A DNA stretch of 64,000 bases from contig CM070877.1 in NCBI GenBank assembly GCA_036365515.1, forward strand, positions 62,272,475-62,336,474, given 5' to 3'. A model generated the notes under the pieces. The model had not been told where the DNA came from. It did not search any database and worked only from the letters and a program-made list of their open reading frames with translations. The translations under genes were made by a program, and so were the position numbers. Shown one piece after another: positions 24,118-36,004 of this stretch. This DNA is from Torymus aiolomorphi (lineage: Eukaryota > Arthropoda > Insecta > Hymenoptera > Torymidae). The first letter of the stretch is position 1; each line of letters starts with the position of its first letter.

Positions 24118-24675
24118 GAGGCGTTTCACGTCAACTGTCCCAGCGCGACGAGCGAGCGCCAAATCGTGCTATATCCAGCTCATGTTTACGATACTAAAAT
24201 GTACTTGAAAAAATTTTATGATGAGCATTTCCAACGTATTTTTTCCTCAGCTCTTTAATGGCGTAGGCAGTTTTCCCGAAATATTCCATTTTCACCTTCA
24301 AAAAGTACAAACCGTGTTATATCTCGAAAACGATATTTTTAATATTTGTTTACCCTCTACATCGCAAGCTGAGCATTTTTTACGTAGGAAAGGATATTTT
24401 CCAAAGAGTGCCCGTGATGTTCTCTGCGAAATATAGAACGCGAAAGAGTAGACGCACCGCCTTTCCTGTGCGCGGCACTATGCAGTACAGCGCGCGGACT
24501 GCGCCCGCCTCGTTGCCTATATAATAACCTTTTATAATCTTTAATTCTTTATCTGTTCTTCTGGATTTTTAATAATGCATGGTGTAATATTTTATTAATA
24601 ATTTTACAAAAAAATAAAATTTCAAAATTAACAGCAACATAATAACTCTTGTACTAACGGTTTTTTTTAGTGTAG
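24118..24675 (+). repeat. Left inverted repeat of the long-TIR transposon
   Basis: Matches the inverse of 29277-30226, with the MITE removed, at roughly 85-90 percent by eye. It includes ATATCTCGAAAACGATATTTTTAA and a TTTTTTACGTAGGAAA block that also appears, inverted, next to the interior gene at 26990-27050. Confidence 0.8.
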
Positions 24676-25107
24676 TGTAACGGCTGGCGTGTCTGTATGT
24701 ATATGCATGCAAACACGGAGCTCGGACCGGGCCGATTTCCGACGCACGATATAGACACGGGTAGATGCCCGAAAACGTAAACATGCCGTGGCCTTGGAGA
24801 AGGCAAGGCCGACGATTTCGGCATGAGGCTTCGCGGATTTAGTCGGGCTTGTCCTCGTGGTTCTCCGGGGGCTTTCATGTATGTGTAGTTGTGTACGCAT
24901 GTAGATGTGCGAAAAGTACCGAGCGCAACTACGATACACAATAAGCCCCGAAATGAAAACTCGCGTTAACCTTGCGCGAGGAGGAAAGGAGAGCGAGAGA
25001 CAGAGCCCTGCAGTATTGCTTTTGCCGCCGTCGGATGTAGCTGCCTTCTATCCGCGCCTAAAGCACGAGTTCTCCTTCGATTGCGGAGTCGCGAGAGTGC
25101 ACTAGTT

Positions 25108-25108
<1 letters not shown>

Positions 25109-25179
<71 letters not shown>

Positions 25180-25196
25180 GAGAGAGGTAGAGATAG

Positions 25197-25270
<74 letters not shown>
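25109..25270. repeat. (GA)n microsatellite
   Basis: Nearly pure GA tract with a short interruption (GATAGAGAGAGAGAGGTAGAGATAGATATAGAG at about 25170-25202). It lies inside the solo LTR. Confidence 0.97.
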
Positions 25271-25271
<1 letters not shown>

Positions 25272-25401
25272 ATCGTACACGCAGCGCGGAGAGAGTGCGA
25301 GAGAGGGAAAGAGAGGGAAAGAGAGGGAAAGAGAGCAGGGGCAGGGTACAGTGCGGAGAGGGTGCGATAGAGCCGCGGAAGAGTGCGAGAGCCGCGGTGC
25401 A

Positions 25402-25516
<115 letters not shown>

Positions 25517-25550
25517 GCCGAGAGCAGCTACGGCCGAGCAGACTCGCGGG

Positions 25551-25584
<34 letters not shown>

Positions 25585-26424
25585 TATCGGCAGAGTGCGG
25601 AGGCGAGAGAGAGCGCTACGCGGTCGAAAGCCATCGGCGGCCGAGCCGACTTGCGGGAGCGAGAGATAGAGAGGCAAGGCGCGCAGCGGCGAAGGAAGAG
25701 AGAAAGAGACGCAGCAGCGCACGGCAGCCTGCCTCGCCGAGCGCGTTTGATCGTGCCTTCCAGCTGCTACCGAGGTAAGTCCTGGCCAGGAGAACGTGCG
25801 CTCTCCCCGCGGACGACGTACGACCGGAGAGCGGGACGCGGACGAGAGCGAGGCCGCCGACGCGCGTGCGAGAGTGGATCATGCGTGATGATCGGCCGAC
25901 GTCGGCGCGAGCCGCTTTTGTGCGCTTACGGGTGTGCTGCCGAGCCCACACGTACTTCGCATGCGCGGACGCACCACCCAGACCGGCGCGTACATATAGC
26001 ACGCGCCGCGCGTGTATGTTACCTATCCAGTAGCCCCTGAGGGCAATAAACTCCAGTATTCTTTTATACTTGTTCGCGTGTTATTTCGCGCGACCTTCCC
26101 AATTCGAATTTCCTATCCGGTGGCACAGGATATAGGATACCACCGGCCTCCGCGGGCGCGAGTACAGGGTACTTGCGCGTTACTGAGTAGCAGGAGTAGC
26201 ACGCTGAGAGAGAAAGCGCGACGACGAAGTCGCAATTTGTGACGACGGTGAGTGCGGCTGCGAACGAAAGCAGCCGACGGCGAACGACGACGCGCAACAG
26301 CGCAGGTGATAAGGAGAAATTGCCGAGGGTCAGTACGAGCAAGTGCTCGCGCCTATGATTTGCTGCGCCGTTCATCAGCAACTCCGCTTTGGGAAAACAA
26401 GTAACCCGAGTAAAACTTATCCCG

Positions 26425-27024
26425 TTACAGTAGATAAGCTTTTTTTTTTTGTTTTCGCAGTTTTTTTGGGAAGATTTTATACTCTGAACTCAGAGAGGTT
26501 TTTTTAAGCTTCAATGTACTTTCATCTATTAGAATAATAGAATGGTATTGTAACGTACCTGGTATAGATTTAGCCTTGTCCAGTCTTGGTTTTAGTTTCA
26601 AAATCGTTTCTTCATACGATTCTTTACTGCTATAAAAAACTTTGGTTTGTTTGTAGTAATCTTTAGCCCAGTTGTACAGCTCTTCTGGCATTAAGATATG
26701 ATTACTAGAAGAAACTTGTAGACTAGCTCGTTTTGCACCTCTTTTTAGATTCGCGCCTATACCATCGCACGTACCTTTGCCATGTACTGTTGCATGAAAA
26801 TGCCACTCAGCAATAACTCCAAAATCTTTCTCGTGAAAAAGAAGATTTTGAAAATCGGATTTATTCTTAAAATGCTGACCTGCTCCATCAGTCAAATAAT
26901 AAACTTTCTTGACTGCAAAATTAGTTTTAAGGTAAGATATTACAATTTTTTCATATTCATAGACGGCTATGGTATTTATTTCTAGCAGAAAACATTTTGG
27001 ACACTTTTTGGAAAATATTATTTC
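26425..27024 (-). pseudogene. Interior protein of the long-TIR transposon, family unknown
   Basis: The minus-strand frame is open from 27024 (after a TAG at 27025-27027) to the stop at 26425, about 200 codons. Motifs in order are KKCPKCFLLE (a CxxC), a helical stretch ending VKKVYYLTDGAGQHFKN, EKDFGVIAEWHFHA, TVHGKGTCDGIGANLKR, and a basic tail KKLRKQKKK. The Asp in TDGAG and the HGK...CDG block are arranged as an RNase-H-fold transposase might be, and I recall similar multi-copy arthropod proteins without an assigned function. It is probably the C-terminal half of a transposase; no upstream part is found. The first-exon side is cut by the right inverted repeat. Confidence 0.55.
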
Positions 27025-27201
27025 CTACGTAAAAAATACACAGCTTTCGATCTGAACGATAAAAAAAAATCTTAAAAATATACTTTTCGAGATATAAGAC
27101 GTAAAAGCAAAAAAAAAATATTATCTACACTGAAAATTAATATTAAAAACAATCCCACTTCTGAAGCTCTAAAAAAAGAGTATACAAATTACACTAAGTA
27201 A

Positions 27202-27666
27202 TTGAACAAAGTTATTAAAGAAGCAAAATTTAAATATGAAAAGGAAATGGTAAAACGAAATAGCGGAAACTCTAGGGAATTATGGAACATAATTAAAACT
27301 AAATTAGGGAAAAATAGTGTGTATGATAATCCAATAAAATATATATACGAAAACAATCAAAAAATCGAAAATAAAACTGATATAGCAAATGCTATGAACA
27401 CCTATTTTTGCAAAATAGGACCAAATTTGAGTGCTCAATTTGCTAATATAAATAATAATAACCTGAAACTTCCAGATAGGAATCCTGAATCCATTTTCTT
27501 TCGTCCGACAGATTTTGCTGAGATATACAAAATAATCAATACATTGAAAAATAAATCTGGAGGTGTAGACAATATTAACGCTAAATCTTTGAAAATTCTC
27601 TCTGAATATATGTGTGCCCTTAGAATATATCTTCAATTTATGTACTGTGAAACCTATCTGGCCTGA
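27202..27666 (+). pseudogene. LINE B, EN-RT linker
   Basis: The same linker as in copy A (MNKVIKEAKF... GGVDNINAK), continuing four residues further before a 2-base deletion near 27607 shifts the frame into LRIYLQFMYC. The true RT continues in the next frame from 27614. Confidence 0.75.
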
Positions 27667-28978
27667 CGCGCTCAAAAATGCTGAGGTAGTCCCTATTTAC
27701 AAGGCTGGTGAAAAATCTAATATCAGTAATTACAGACCAATCTCTTTAATATCGAACATTGCAAAAATTTTTGAAAAAATAATTTATAATAGATTATACC
27801 ACTTTTTTGAAAAACATAACATAATATCAGAAAAACAATACGGTTTCGTTAAAAATAGGGGAACTACTGACGCATTAAATTATATATCAAATATCATATA
27901 CGAAAACTTAGATAAAAGTAAACCAATAATTGTTGCTTTTCTAGACTTAGCCAAAGCATTTGACACTGTTAATCATAGAGTTCTTTTAGATAAGCTTGAA
28001 CGATACGGAGTAAGAGGTAGTGCCTTAAAACTGATGACTAGCTATCTCACAGATAGGCGGCAAAGAGTAAAAATTCAAGACTGTAAAAGTGAATATAAAG
28101 AATTTACTACGGGTGTTCCCCAAGGAACTATATTAGGACCATTACTTTTTATACTTTATGTCAATGACTTACTAGGAAGTATGCAAAATGACACAATCAC
28201 GTCCTATGCTGATGACACGGTTATCATATCAAGTGACAACATGTGGTCCTCAGCTCAGGAAAAAATGTGTGCTTACCTTAATCATGTGGCCAAATGGCTT
28301 GCACAAAATAAACTGTCGCTAAACATAGATAAAACGGTCTATATGACTCTCGGAAACTACTGTGATAGTGTGCCTAGCACACTAAACATCAAAATAGGAA
28401 CGCAATTAATAAAAAGAGTTGAAAGTCATAAATACTTAGGGCTGTATTTCGACTACAATATGAAATGGGATAAGCATATAAGATATATCATTAAAAAAAC
28501 CAAATACCTAATTTTTGTCTTTGCCAAGATAAAAAATATGATGGATACAAAAACATTAATGATAATATACTATGCTTTCTTTCATAGTCTAATCAATTAT
28601 GGGGTAATTGCCTGGGGTGGTGCGTACGATAATAATATGAAATTAATACAATCAACACAAAACAAAATATTGAAAATCATAAATAAAAATAAATTCTCTC
28701 AAACTAATCCACCTCTTGAAATAAAAAAATTATTCCAGTTAAAGTCAATATCCTTACATTATTCTACATTAAGAAATAAATATATAAACAGTGCGAGCAA
28801 GACCAGAAACAAAACAATTCAATTACCTAAATGTGATAAAAGAATTAGTGATAAAAATAGCTACAATGAAGCTATAAGGGTCTTTAATGGGCTATCTAAG
28901 GATCTCAAAGTTATGAATTTAAGTAGACAATTAATGAAGAAAAAATTAAAAATGTTTATAGTAAAAGATGCAATATAA
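27614..28978 (+). pseudogene. LINE B reverse transcriptase
   Basis: A 454-codon ORF with the RT motifs YRPISLISN, FLDLAKAFDTVNH, GVPQGTILGPLLFILYVND and SYADDTVII (near 28205). It is almost residue for residue the same as copy A, which shows both derive from one recently active master. With no endonuclease, ORF1 or intact upstream frame it is inactive. Confidence 0.85.
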
Positions 28979-29276
28979 TTTCAAAATAATAATTAAATCT
29001 TAACCAATATATCTAACAAATTATTTAACTGTTATTTATGTACTACAATGGATTTTATGGATGTTAACAAAGACTACGCACAAACCATTATATAGTTTTT
29101 AAGAATGTTGTAGTTTGTAATATTTTTTTTTAGTTGTAAGTTTTCTATGTACCAGATCTACACACAAGCAATAATATTTGCCTCAGTAGGATTTACTTAC
29201 TTATGTATATTTCGTATATATAATAATGTAATGTAAATGTTTTCTGGAAATAAATAAATAAATAAATAAAAAAAAA

Positions 29277-30226
29277 CGTTAGTACAAGAGTTACTGTAAT
29301 GCTGTTAATTTTGAAATTTTATTTTTTTATAAAATAATTAATAAAATATTACTCCACGGATTATTAAGAATCCAGAAGAACAGGTAAAGCATTAAAGAAT
29401 AAAAGGTTTATTATATACCCTACTGAAAAATCTCATGTGAGATCTCACGCCAAAATCTCATCTGAAATTCTAGTCCGCGAGCTACTAAAATCCCTTTAAT
29501 GATAAAAAGTCAGTTTCTGGGAATTAGGAGTCGCCTATTAGGTTACGCCCCCCCCCCCCAGATAAATTCAAAAATCTTTGTTTTGAAGCATTTTAGCCAT
29601 TTTTTACATTTTTAGAAATTTTTAACATGAGATCTTACGTGAGATCTCACGTAGAATCTCATGTTTCAAATGTCTCACGTGAAATCTCACGTGAGATCTC
29701 ACGTGACATCTCATGTGTAAAATTTCTAAAAATGTAAAAAATGGCTAAAATGCTTCAGAACGTAGATTTTTGAACTTATCTGGGGAGTGGCGTAACCTAA
29801 TAGGCGGCTCCTAATTCCCAGAAACTGATTTTTTATCATTGAAGGAATTTTAGTAGCTCGCGGTCCAGAATTCCAGATGAGATTTTGGCGTGAGATCTCA
29901 CGTGAGATCTTATGTGAATTCTCACCTGAGATCTCACGTGAGATGTTTCAGTAGGGATAGGCAACAAGGTGGGCGCAGTCCGCGCGCTGTACCGTATTAA
30001 AAATATAGTTTTCGAGATATAACACAACACGTTTTGTACTTTTTGAATGTGAAAATGGAAAATTTTGGGAAAACTGCCTACGCCATTGGAAAGCTGAGGA
30101 AAAAATACGTTGGAAACGCTTATCATAATATTTTTTGAAGTACATTTTAGTATCATAAACATGAGCTGGATATAGGCGGATTTGGCGCTCGCGCGCCGCG
30201 CTGGGACAGTTGACGTGAAACACCTC
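29277..30226 (-). repeat. Right inverted repeat of the long-TIR transposon
   Basis: Inverse of 24118-24675, interrupted by the MITE 29418-29956. It lacks the 24352-24480 segment of the left arm. Confidence 0.8.
29418..29956. mobile_element. Palindromic MITE built on GAGATCTCAC units
   Basis: A 539-bp foldback element with ends CCCTACTGAAA and TTTCAGTAGGG, inserted in the right inverted repeat of the long-TIR transposon. The left arm's uninterrupted TTGCCTATATAATAACC shows the empty site and implies a TA or ATA duplication. The two halves are inverse copies (GCGTAACCTAATAGGCG and its complement; TCGCGG...TTTTAGTAGCTCGCG). The centre and ends carry many TGAGATCTCACG palindromes. Noncoding. Confidence 0.88.
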
Positions 30227-30245
30227 ATATATACTCTATCGTTGT

Positions 30246-30665
30246 AACAGTACGTGTCGGTCAGCTTTTACTGTGCTAAGCTATAGCACACGGACATGCG
30301 GCGTCGCGGTGATAGTAAGTGGCGGTCATCTTGCAGTGTTACGCTGCGGCACACGGACGTACAGTGTCGTTGTCGTAGTATGCGGCGGTCGACTGGCGCT
30401 GCACTAAGCTATAGCACACAGACATGCAGCGCCGTTGTGGCAGTAATCGGCAGTCGATTTGCACTGCACTAAGCTATAGCACACAGACGTGCAGTGTCGT
30501 TGTCGTAGTATACGGCGGTCAGCCTGTGGTGTGCTAAGCTGTAGCACACGGACATGCGGCATTGTGGTGATAGTAAGTGGTGGTCAGCTTATCCCGTGTT
30601 AAGATATAACGCACAGACATGCAGTGTCACTGTGGTAGTATTTGACGGTCAGCAGCTTACGCTCG
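30246..30665 (+). repeat. About 65-70-bp minisatellite, roughly six units, with hairpin cores
   Basis: Units contain TGCTAAGCTATAGCACAC(G/A)GAC(A/G)TGC(A/G)GYG and GTAGTAN-GCGGTCAGC. GTGCTA-AGC-TATAGCAC is a self-complementary hairpin, and several variant units keep pairing through compensatory or wobble changes. No ORF; its place in the genome (centromere, other arrays) is unknown. Confidence 0.85.
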
Positions 30666-30798
30666 TGCACTGTCTATTCATTATTTTACTTCCAGAGCTA
30701 CTAAAGCGCGGAACCGTTATATCTATCTTTTTCTTGTAAAAATGAGTTGTAAAGAGATTTTTGTTGGCGGCGAGGCCCAGGAGTTCGTATATATGTAT

Positions 30799-32070
30799 AC
30801 ACGGTGACCCATTTTAATCACCGCACCCGGATTTCTCGGAACCTAAGCCAGATAGAGAAAAATGGTTCAGACAAAAGTTATAGGGGACAAAGGGTGCCAT
30901 ATAATGGCGCTAACGTCTTTCACCTTGAACTTGACCTTTGAGGTTATTTCAAGGTCAAAGTGGTTTTTTCATATGGAAATACCTAGTTTTGACGCCGGAT
31001 TTGGAAAGAGCGGGAAATTTTACGTTCAAAATCATATTGAGAAATTTTTTCCAAGGTCATTTCAAGGTCAAATCTAGGTCAAACTCAGAAAAGTCCGTTT
31101 AAAATCGTTTTTTTCCATGAACCACAGGCTAAGCTGGTTCAAATTGATCGTAGGCTTAATAGAGGAACCCACACACCCAAAACTTACACATCCTAGTAAA
31201 CAAAACTGAAACTCGCACCTCCTAACCCCATATACTTCATGCCCTCACATGCTGAACTGTTACACCCCGGTCCCACAACCATACCCCACACCCCCCAGTT
31301 CCACACATTCCTACCCCACGCATGCTAATCCTATACACCCCAAACCCACACATCCTGAACCCTGAAAAATTTTTCTCAAGGGCAAAATGATTTTTTAACG
31401 GAAACTTCAAGATCGTTAAAGCTTCTGTTATAAATGTATTAACCTTACTTTTTGCGCTACCCAGAAGCAACGACGTGGACGTAGTAAGGATTGTTTCCTT
31501 TGGGGTGCTTAATTAAAGTGAGTCCCCTTGCCTCTCACTGGTCGGGGTGCTTGATTATAGTGAGTCCCCTCGCCTCTCACTGTTCGGGGTGCTTGATTAT
31601 AGTGAGTCCCCTCGCCTCTCACTAATGTAAATAAATTTTTATTTAACCTCGAAGCAAGTGTTCGAAATGACGACCATTTGCTTCAAGGCACATAGTCAAA
31701 CGCCTTTGAAAATGGCGAACTGTATTCTGCAAAGTTTGTCTCGGAATGGCAGCGCATGCTCGACGAATCCTATCCTGCATATCTGCTCTTGTAGTGGGTT
31801 GTTTCTCAAAAATAGCATTTTTCAAATACCCCCATAAATAGAAATCTGGTGACGTAAGATCGGGTGAGCAAGCAGGCCAGTTAACCGGACCTCCTCGACC
31901 AATCTATCTGTTACCATAGTACTCATTCAAAAAAGCCCTTACAATTCGAGCGAAATGTGGTGCTGCGTCGTCCTGCTGGAGCCACATTCTTCGTCGCGTT
32001 TCTAAATCAACATCTTTCATCAATCCAGGTAGTTCATCTCTTATTAGCGTCAAATAGGTATATTGATTTA
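30799..32070 (-). mobile_element. Tc1/mariner element copy 1, truncated
   Basis: Starts with the terminal sequence ACACGGTGACCCATTTTAATC (repeated at both ends of copy 2). It then has a block of TCAAGGTCA motifs, a C/A-rich tract (31160-31370), three copies of a ~50-bp repeat GTGAGTCCCC...CTCTCACT (31500-31621) and the C-terminal transposase. Past about 32055-32070 the similarity to copy 2 stops, and a hammerhead-like, unrelated sequence follows. Confidence 0.8.
31643..32070 (-). pseudogene. Tc1/mariner transposase, C-terminal remnant, copy 1
   Basis: Reads on the minus strand toward 31643, with the region MWLQQDDAAPHFA, RWIGRGGPVNW and ACSPDLTSPDFYLWGYLKN interrupted by stops and a frame change. 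These are the DDE-family second Asp (QQDG/D-x-APHF) and SPDL-x-DF stretches of Tc1/mariner. The upstream half is missing. Confidence 0.7.
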
Positions 32071-32156
32071 CATTTGCTTAAAAAAAATAAGGGCCAATCA
32101 AATATCCATTGATAATCCCGCATCATACCAATGTATACCACTGTATTGCTTACATT

Positions 32157-32208
32157 AACGTTATGTGCTAGCCTGAAGAGGTTGGCGGACCATGCCAACG
32201 AAACGTTG
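32157..32208 (+). ncRNA. Hammerhead-ribozyme-like motif (imperfect)
   Basis: AACGT (32157-32161), then CTGAAGA (32173-32179), GTTGGC...GCCAAC (181-186 with 194-199 of this 32-kb block), GAAA at 32200-32203 and ACGTT. Core and 5-bp stem III pairing fit a type III hammerhead, but one unpaired G lies between CTGAAGA and stem II, and stem I is almost absent. It may be a relic from a Penelope-like or retrozyme repeat. Confidence 0.25.
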
Positions 32209-32269
32209 CACAAATTTAAAGTAAAAACTTGTTTTTTTCTTTTTACCTGCCTCCTTCGCATCGATCCAT

Positions 32270-32596
32270 TATATTTCAAAAGAAAAAAGGTTTGTTTTTG
32301 CATGTAGAATACGTATTTAATAAAAGAAATTATTTTTGAGAAAAAAATGTTTTTTTCATTTTTTACCGTAGAATTTTTTTCTTTTTTACGGATTTTTTTT
32401 ATGAGAAAAGCAGAGCAAATTGTACATTTTTATAACCAAATAATTATGAAATATATGACAACATTCAAACACATTCAATATATTTCTGGTCAAACTTGGA
32501 AGTCAAAACGAAAAAAAAAATTTTTCTCAAAAATAATTTCTTTTATTAAATACGTATTCTACGGGCAAAAACAAACACTTTTTCTCTTAGGATTTT
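32270..32596. repeat. Inverted repeat with about 75-bp arms
   Basis: TTGTTTTTGCATGTAGAATACGTATTTAATAAAAGAAATTATTTTTGAGAAAAA (about 32295-32347) is repeated inversely at about 32518-32578. The ~170-base loop is AT-rich with no gene. Confidence 0.7.
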
Positions 32597-33018
32597 CTTT
32601 CTACAGTGCATATATTCAAAAATAATCGAACTTGATAAAAGAGTGACTTTTTTAACAAAAAATTGCACAACTTTTTATCGGCTCTATAGAAATGGACCAT
32701 ATTGCTCTTATTTTAAAGATAAGATGAATATATATCGATTCCAATTTGGTTTTTGAAAATCCGTCGACTGCTTCAAAAGTTAGAAGAATTTTTTTGAGGG
32801 GAAAAAAATGAAAAAAACAGTTTTGGATTTTTTAATGTAAAAAATGCAATTTCATTTTTTTTTTAAATCGGACGGGATATGAAAGGTGTTGTTTTACCCT
32901 AAGAACCGCGATGGATTTTTTTAAAAGCATGGATTTTTAACGGAGCTATAAAACTTTTAATGTTAAATGATTTTAGTATAGGGTGACCAAAAAGATATGT
33001 ACGCAACTGTATGTATAC
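32597..33018. other. AT-rich spacer, no gene seen
   Basis: Poly-T and poly-A-rich sequence between the inverted repeat and the foldback element. Confidence 0.5.
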
Positions 33019-34054
33019 TAGGGTGCCCGTTATTTCCCAAATTTCTAGAAACCTTGTTCCACCCCCAGATCTCTTCTAAATATTGAAAAACTATGAAAAA
33101 CACTCCTACATCATAAAAAGAAATAGTTTGAACCGTGCCAATTTGTAAAATACGATTTTAAACGTTTTTTTTTCGAATTTTTCGAATTTTTTTGATTTAG
33201 CGATTTTTTCCATTCTTGGAAAATGATTTTATATGTACAATGAATTTTTTGTATGTTTCTATAATGCATAAAATATGCTCAGAATTTTTTTAACCCATAT
33301 AAAAATAGAATTCGCACCATACAGCTATCAAAACCTACTAAAATAATTCGAAAAAAACAGATTTGTTTCAGATTTTTGTATTTTTAAATATACCTGGCTT
33401 CTAATTGATATAACCAGACAATTCATGAAGGTAGACTGTAAGACCTTTACTTTAATTTCGTTTTTTGAACGTGTGTCTAGACCCTCCAGAAGCAAAAATA
33501 TAGCTGTTTCAAGTTAGTACGAAAATTTAAGTATCAAACAGGGTTCGAAAAATAGTTAATTGTCCATTATATAATTAACAATTCATCTTTTATTCTTTAA
33601 TTCAAAGCTCAATTAATTAATAATTAAATTTTAATATTTAATTATAGTCCCACTTAATTAAGAACTAACTTTTTAATTTTTAATTAAACACTCATTTAAT
33701 TAAGGATTAACTATTAATCTTTAATTACAGGCTAGTTTAATTAAGAATTAACTGTTTAATAATAATTATAGGGGAATACAGAAGAATTAATTTGTTAGAT
33801 GTAATTACACGACGTACAATTAAATTCCCTGTTAATTATACGACGTATAATTAACTTCCATATTAATTCTATGATGTATAACTTATTAATTAAACGTTTC
33901 TCAGCTATTTCCATGCATTTGAGCATTAATTTAATTAAATCTCAGGGTACCTAGGAGGTTTCTCGATCCGATGAGCACGTTATTGAGGTCTATTTCGGTG
34001 TATGACTACACCCTCAGGCCCAGGAGATGATTTCCTCGCAATGTGATGATATCT

Positions 34055-34067
34055 GGGGGGGGGGGGG
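34055..34067. repeat. Poly-G run near palindrome centre
   Basis: 13 G in a row between the arms. Confidence 0.9.
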
Positions 34068-34765
34068 TCGACCCGCTAAGAACGTTTTCGAGGACTATTT
34101 CGGTATACGACTGCGCCCTCATGTCCAGGAGACAATTTCCTCGCGAATTATTGCCTGTAGCGCGAATTTGAGTGTACCTGTGGGGACAAGCTGAAAACGT
34201 TTTTAAGGACTATTTTGGTGTCCTTGCAAATGGTAGTGTACAGAGTTTTGCTAATAATTTTTTTCCACGTATTTTATCTTCATTATCCTCTTGAGTAATT
34301 TATTGCCTTCTTGAATATCCTCTTGATTACTTCCTCTATTGAATCGTCTCCTGGGCATGAGGGCGCAGTCATACTCCGAAATAGTCCTCAAAAACGTGCT
34401 CAGCGGATCGAGAAACCCCCTAGGTACCCTGAGATTTAATTAAATTAATGATCAAATGCATGGAAATAGCTGAGAAAAGTTTAATTAATAAGTTATAAAT
34501 TAACTTTAACTTTATTTATTTATTTACCAGAGTAAGTACAAAAGGTAAGTACATGTTTACATTATACATGATGTATAATCCAGCAGAGGAATTGTTTTCC
34601 TGTTCGCTGGTCCGGTGTTCTTAAATCTAACTTAACCTAAGATTCTAGATAGAAATATAAGTTTTGTAACAAAATATAATATAACAAATGTGATTAAACT
34701 TTTCAATATAAAAATATCTCTTTTCAATATAAAAATATCTAGGTTGCTTTTATTTCTAAATGTTT

Positions 34766-35845
34766 CTAAATGTTTTCTTTTACCCATTTCTTTAGCTTCC
34801 TTTTTTTACTATGTATGCTACTAATGGTCTTTAAATCGTTGGGTAAGCGATTGAATATCATTATTGCTCTAATAAAACTATTTTTAATGCTAATGGTTTT
34901 GAGCCTTTTATGAATCTGGATACTTTTATTTCTTGTAGTTTTATTGGAGCTAAGGTATATTAACTTTAATTCATTGTAATGATAATCTAGTGATTCATAC
35001 TCGAAAATTTGATCTAAGTACATAGGATTTTTATTAGTGATAAATTTATTTTTATTAACTATTTGTAGTTATCTGATTTGTAGTCTTTTGAGCAAATTGA
35101 TACTGTCCGCATACGCACCTCCCCAGGCTATTATACCGTAGGAAATGACACTGTGGAAAAAGGCGTAGTATACCATACGTAAGCAGTCTGTTGACATAAT
35201 CTTCGTTAGTTTATAAAACATGAAAATGAGATATTTAGTTTTGTTGTACACGTAAACAATGTGTTCGTTCCATCTCATGTTACTGTCAAAGACTATACCT
35301 AGATATTTGGTACTTTCTACTCTTTTGAGTTTTGTACTATTAATATTGATGTTTAAGTTTTTCGGAGTGCTATCACTTTGATTACCAAATTCCATATACA
35401 CTGTTTTATCAGTGTTTAACGAGAGTTTATTCAGAGCTAACCATTTAGATATTTTTCGTAAAAAGTCATTCATTTTTTACTCTACTTCGTGCCATGTTTT
35501 AGCTGTTGAAATAACAGCAGTATCATCAGCATACGATATGATTGTGTCTTCCGGCATGTCTAATAATAAGTCGTTGATGTATAGTATAAATAGTAACGGT
35601 CCCAATATAGTACCCTGTGGGACTCCCGTTGTTACTGATTCAAATTGGCTGGTTTTGTTGTTTAATTTCACTCTTTGCTGTCTATTAGTGAGGTAGCTTT
35701 TTAATAGATTATAAGCATTTCCTCTTATTCCATAATTATACAATTTATCAAGTAAGATTTGATGATGTACAGTGTCAAATGCTTTAGCTAGGTCTAGGAA
35801 AGTTATCGCAATAGGAGTGCTAGTGTCAATGTTGTTGTATATCAT
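34766..35845 (-). pseudogene. LINE C reverse transcriptase, frameshifted
   Basis: Three consecutive minus-strand ORFs (35477-35845, 35069-35473, 34766-35023) give the RT palm FLDLAKAFDTVHH, GVPQGTILGPLLFILYIND and SYADDTAVIS, then YLGIVFDSNMRW and AWGGAYADS of the C-terminal part. Breaks near 35475 and 35030-35065 separate the parts. The RT N-terminal part continues in 36005-36883. The motifs are Jockey/CR1-group in character. Confidence 0.85.
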
Positions 35846-36004
35846 ATTGGATAATTGAAATAGTGCATCTTTAGTACTTCTATTTTTCCTGAAACCATAT
35901 TGATTTTTTGTTAGCAGATCGCATGCATTGATAAAGTTAGTAATTCTATTGTGTATAATTTTTTCAAAAATTTTTGCAATATTTGATATTAGCGAAATAG
36001 GTCT

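Larger units (their letters stand above)
27132..29276 (+). mobile_element. LINE copy B (same family as copy A), 5'-truncated
   Basis: Nearly identical to 8704-10939 but in the opposite orientation, ending in AATAAATAAATAAATA and an A-run. It begins with GAAAATTAAT, as copy A does, but lacks about 80 bp that follow in A (the PRKNWITSAII stretch). It sits in the right inverted repeat of the long-TIR transposon: the uninterrupted left arm reads CTACACTAAAAAAAACCGTTAG where B now separates CTACACT from AAAAAACGTTAG. No clear TSD, because the target itself has an A-run. Confidence 0.88.

Noticed and set aside
30246..30665. CRISPR-like array
   Set aside because: Tandem units without unique spacers in a eukaryotic context; it is a minisatellite.
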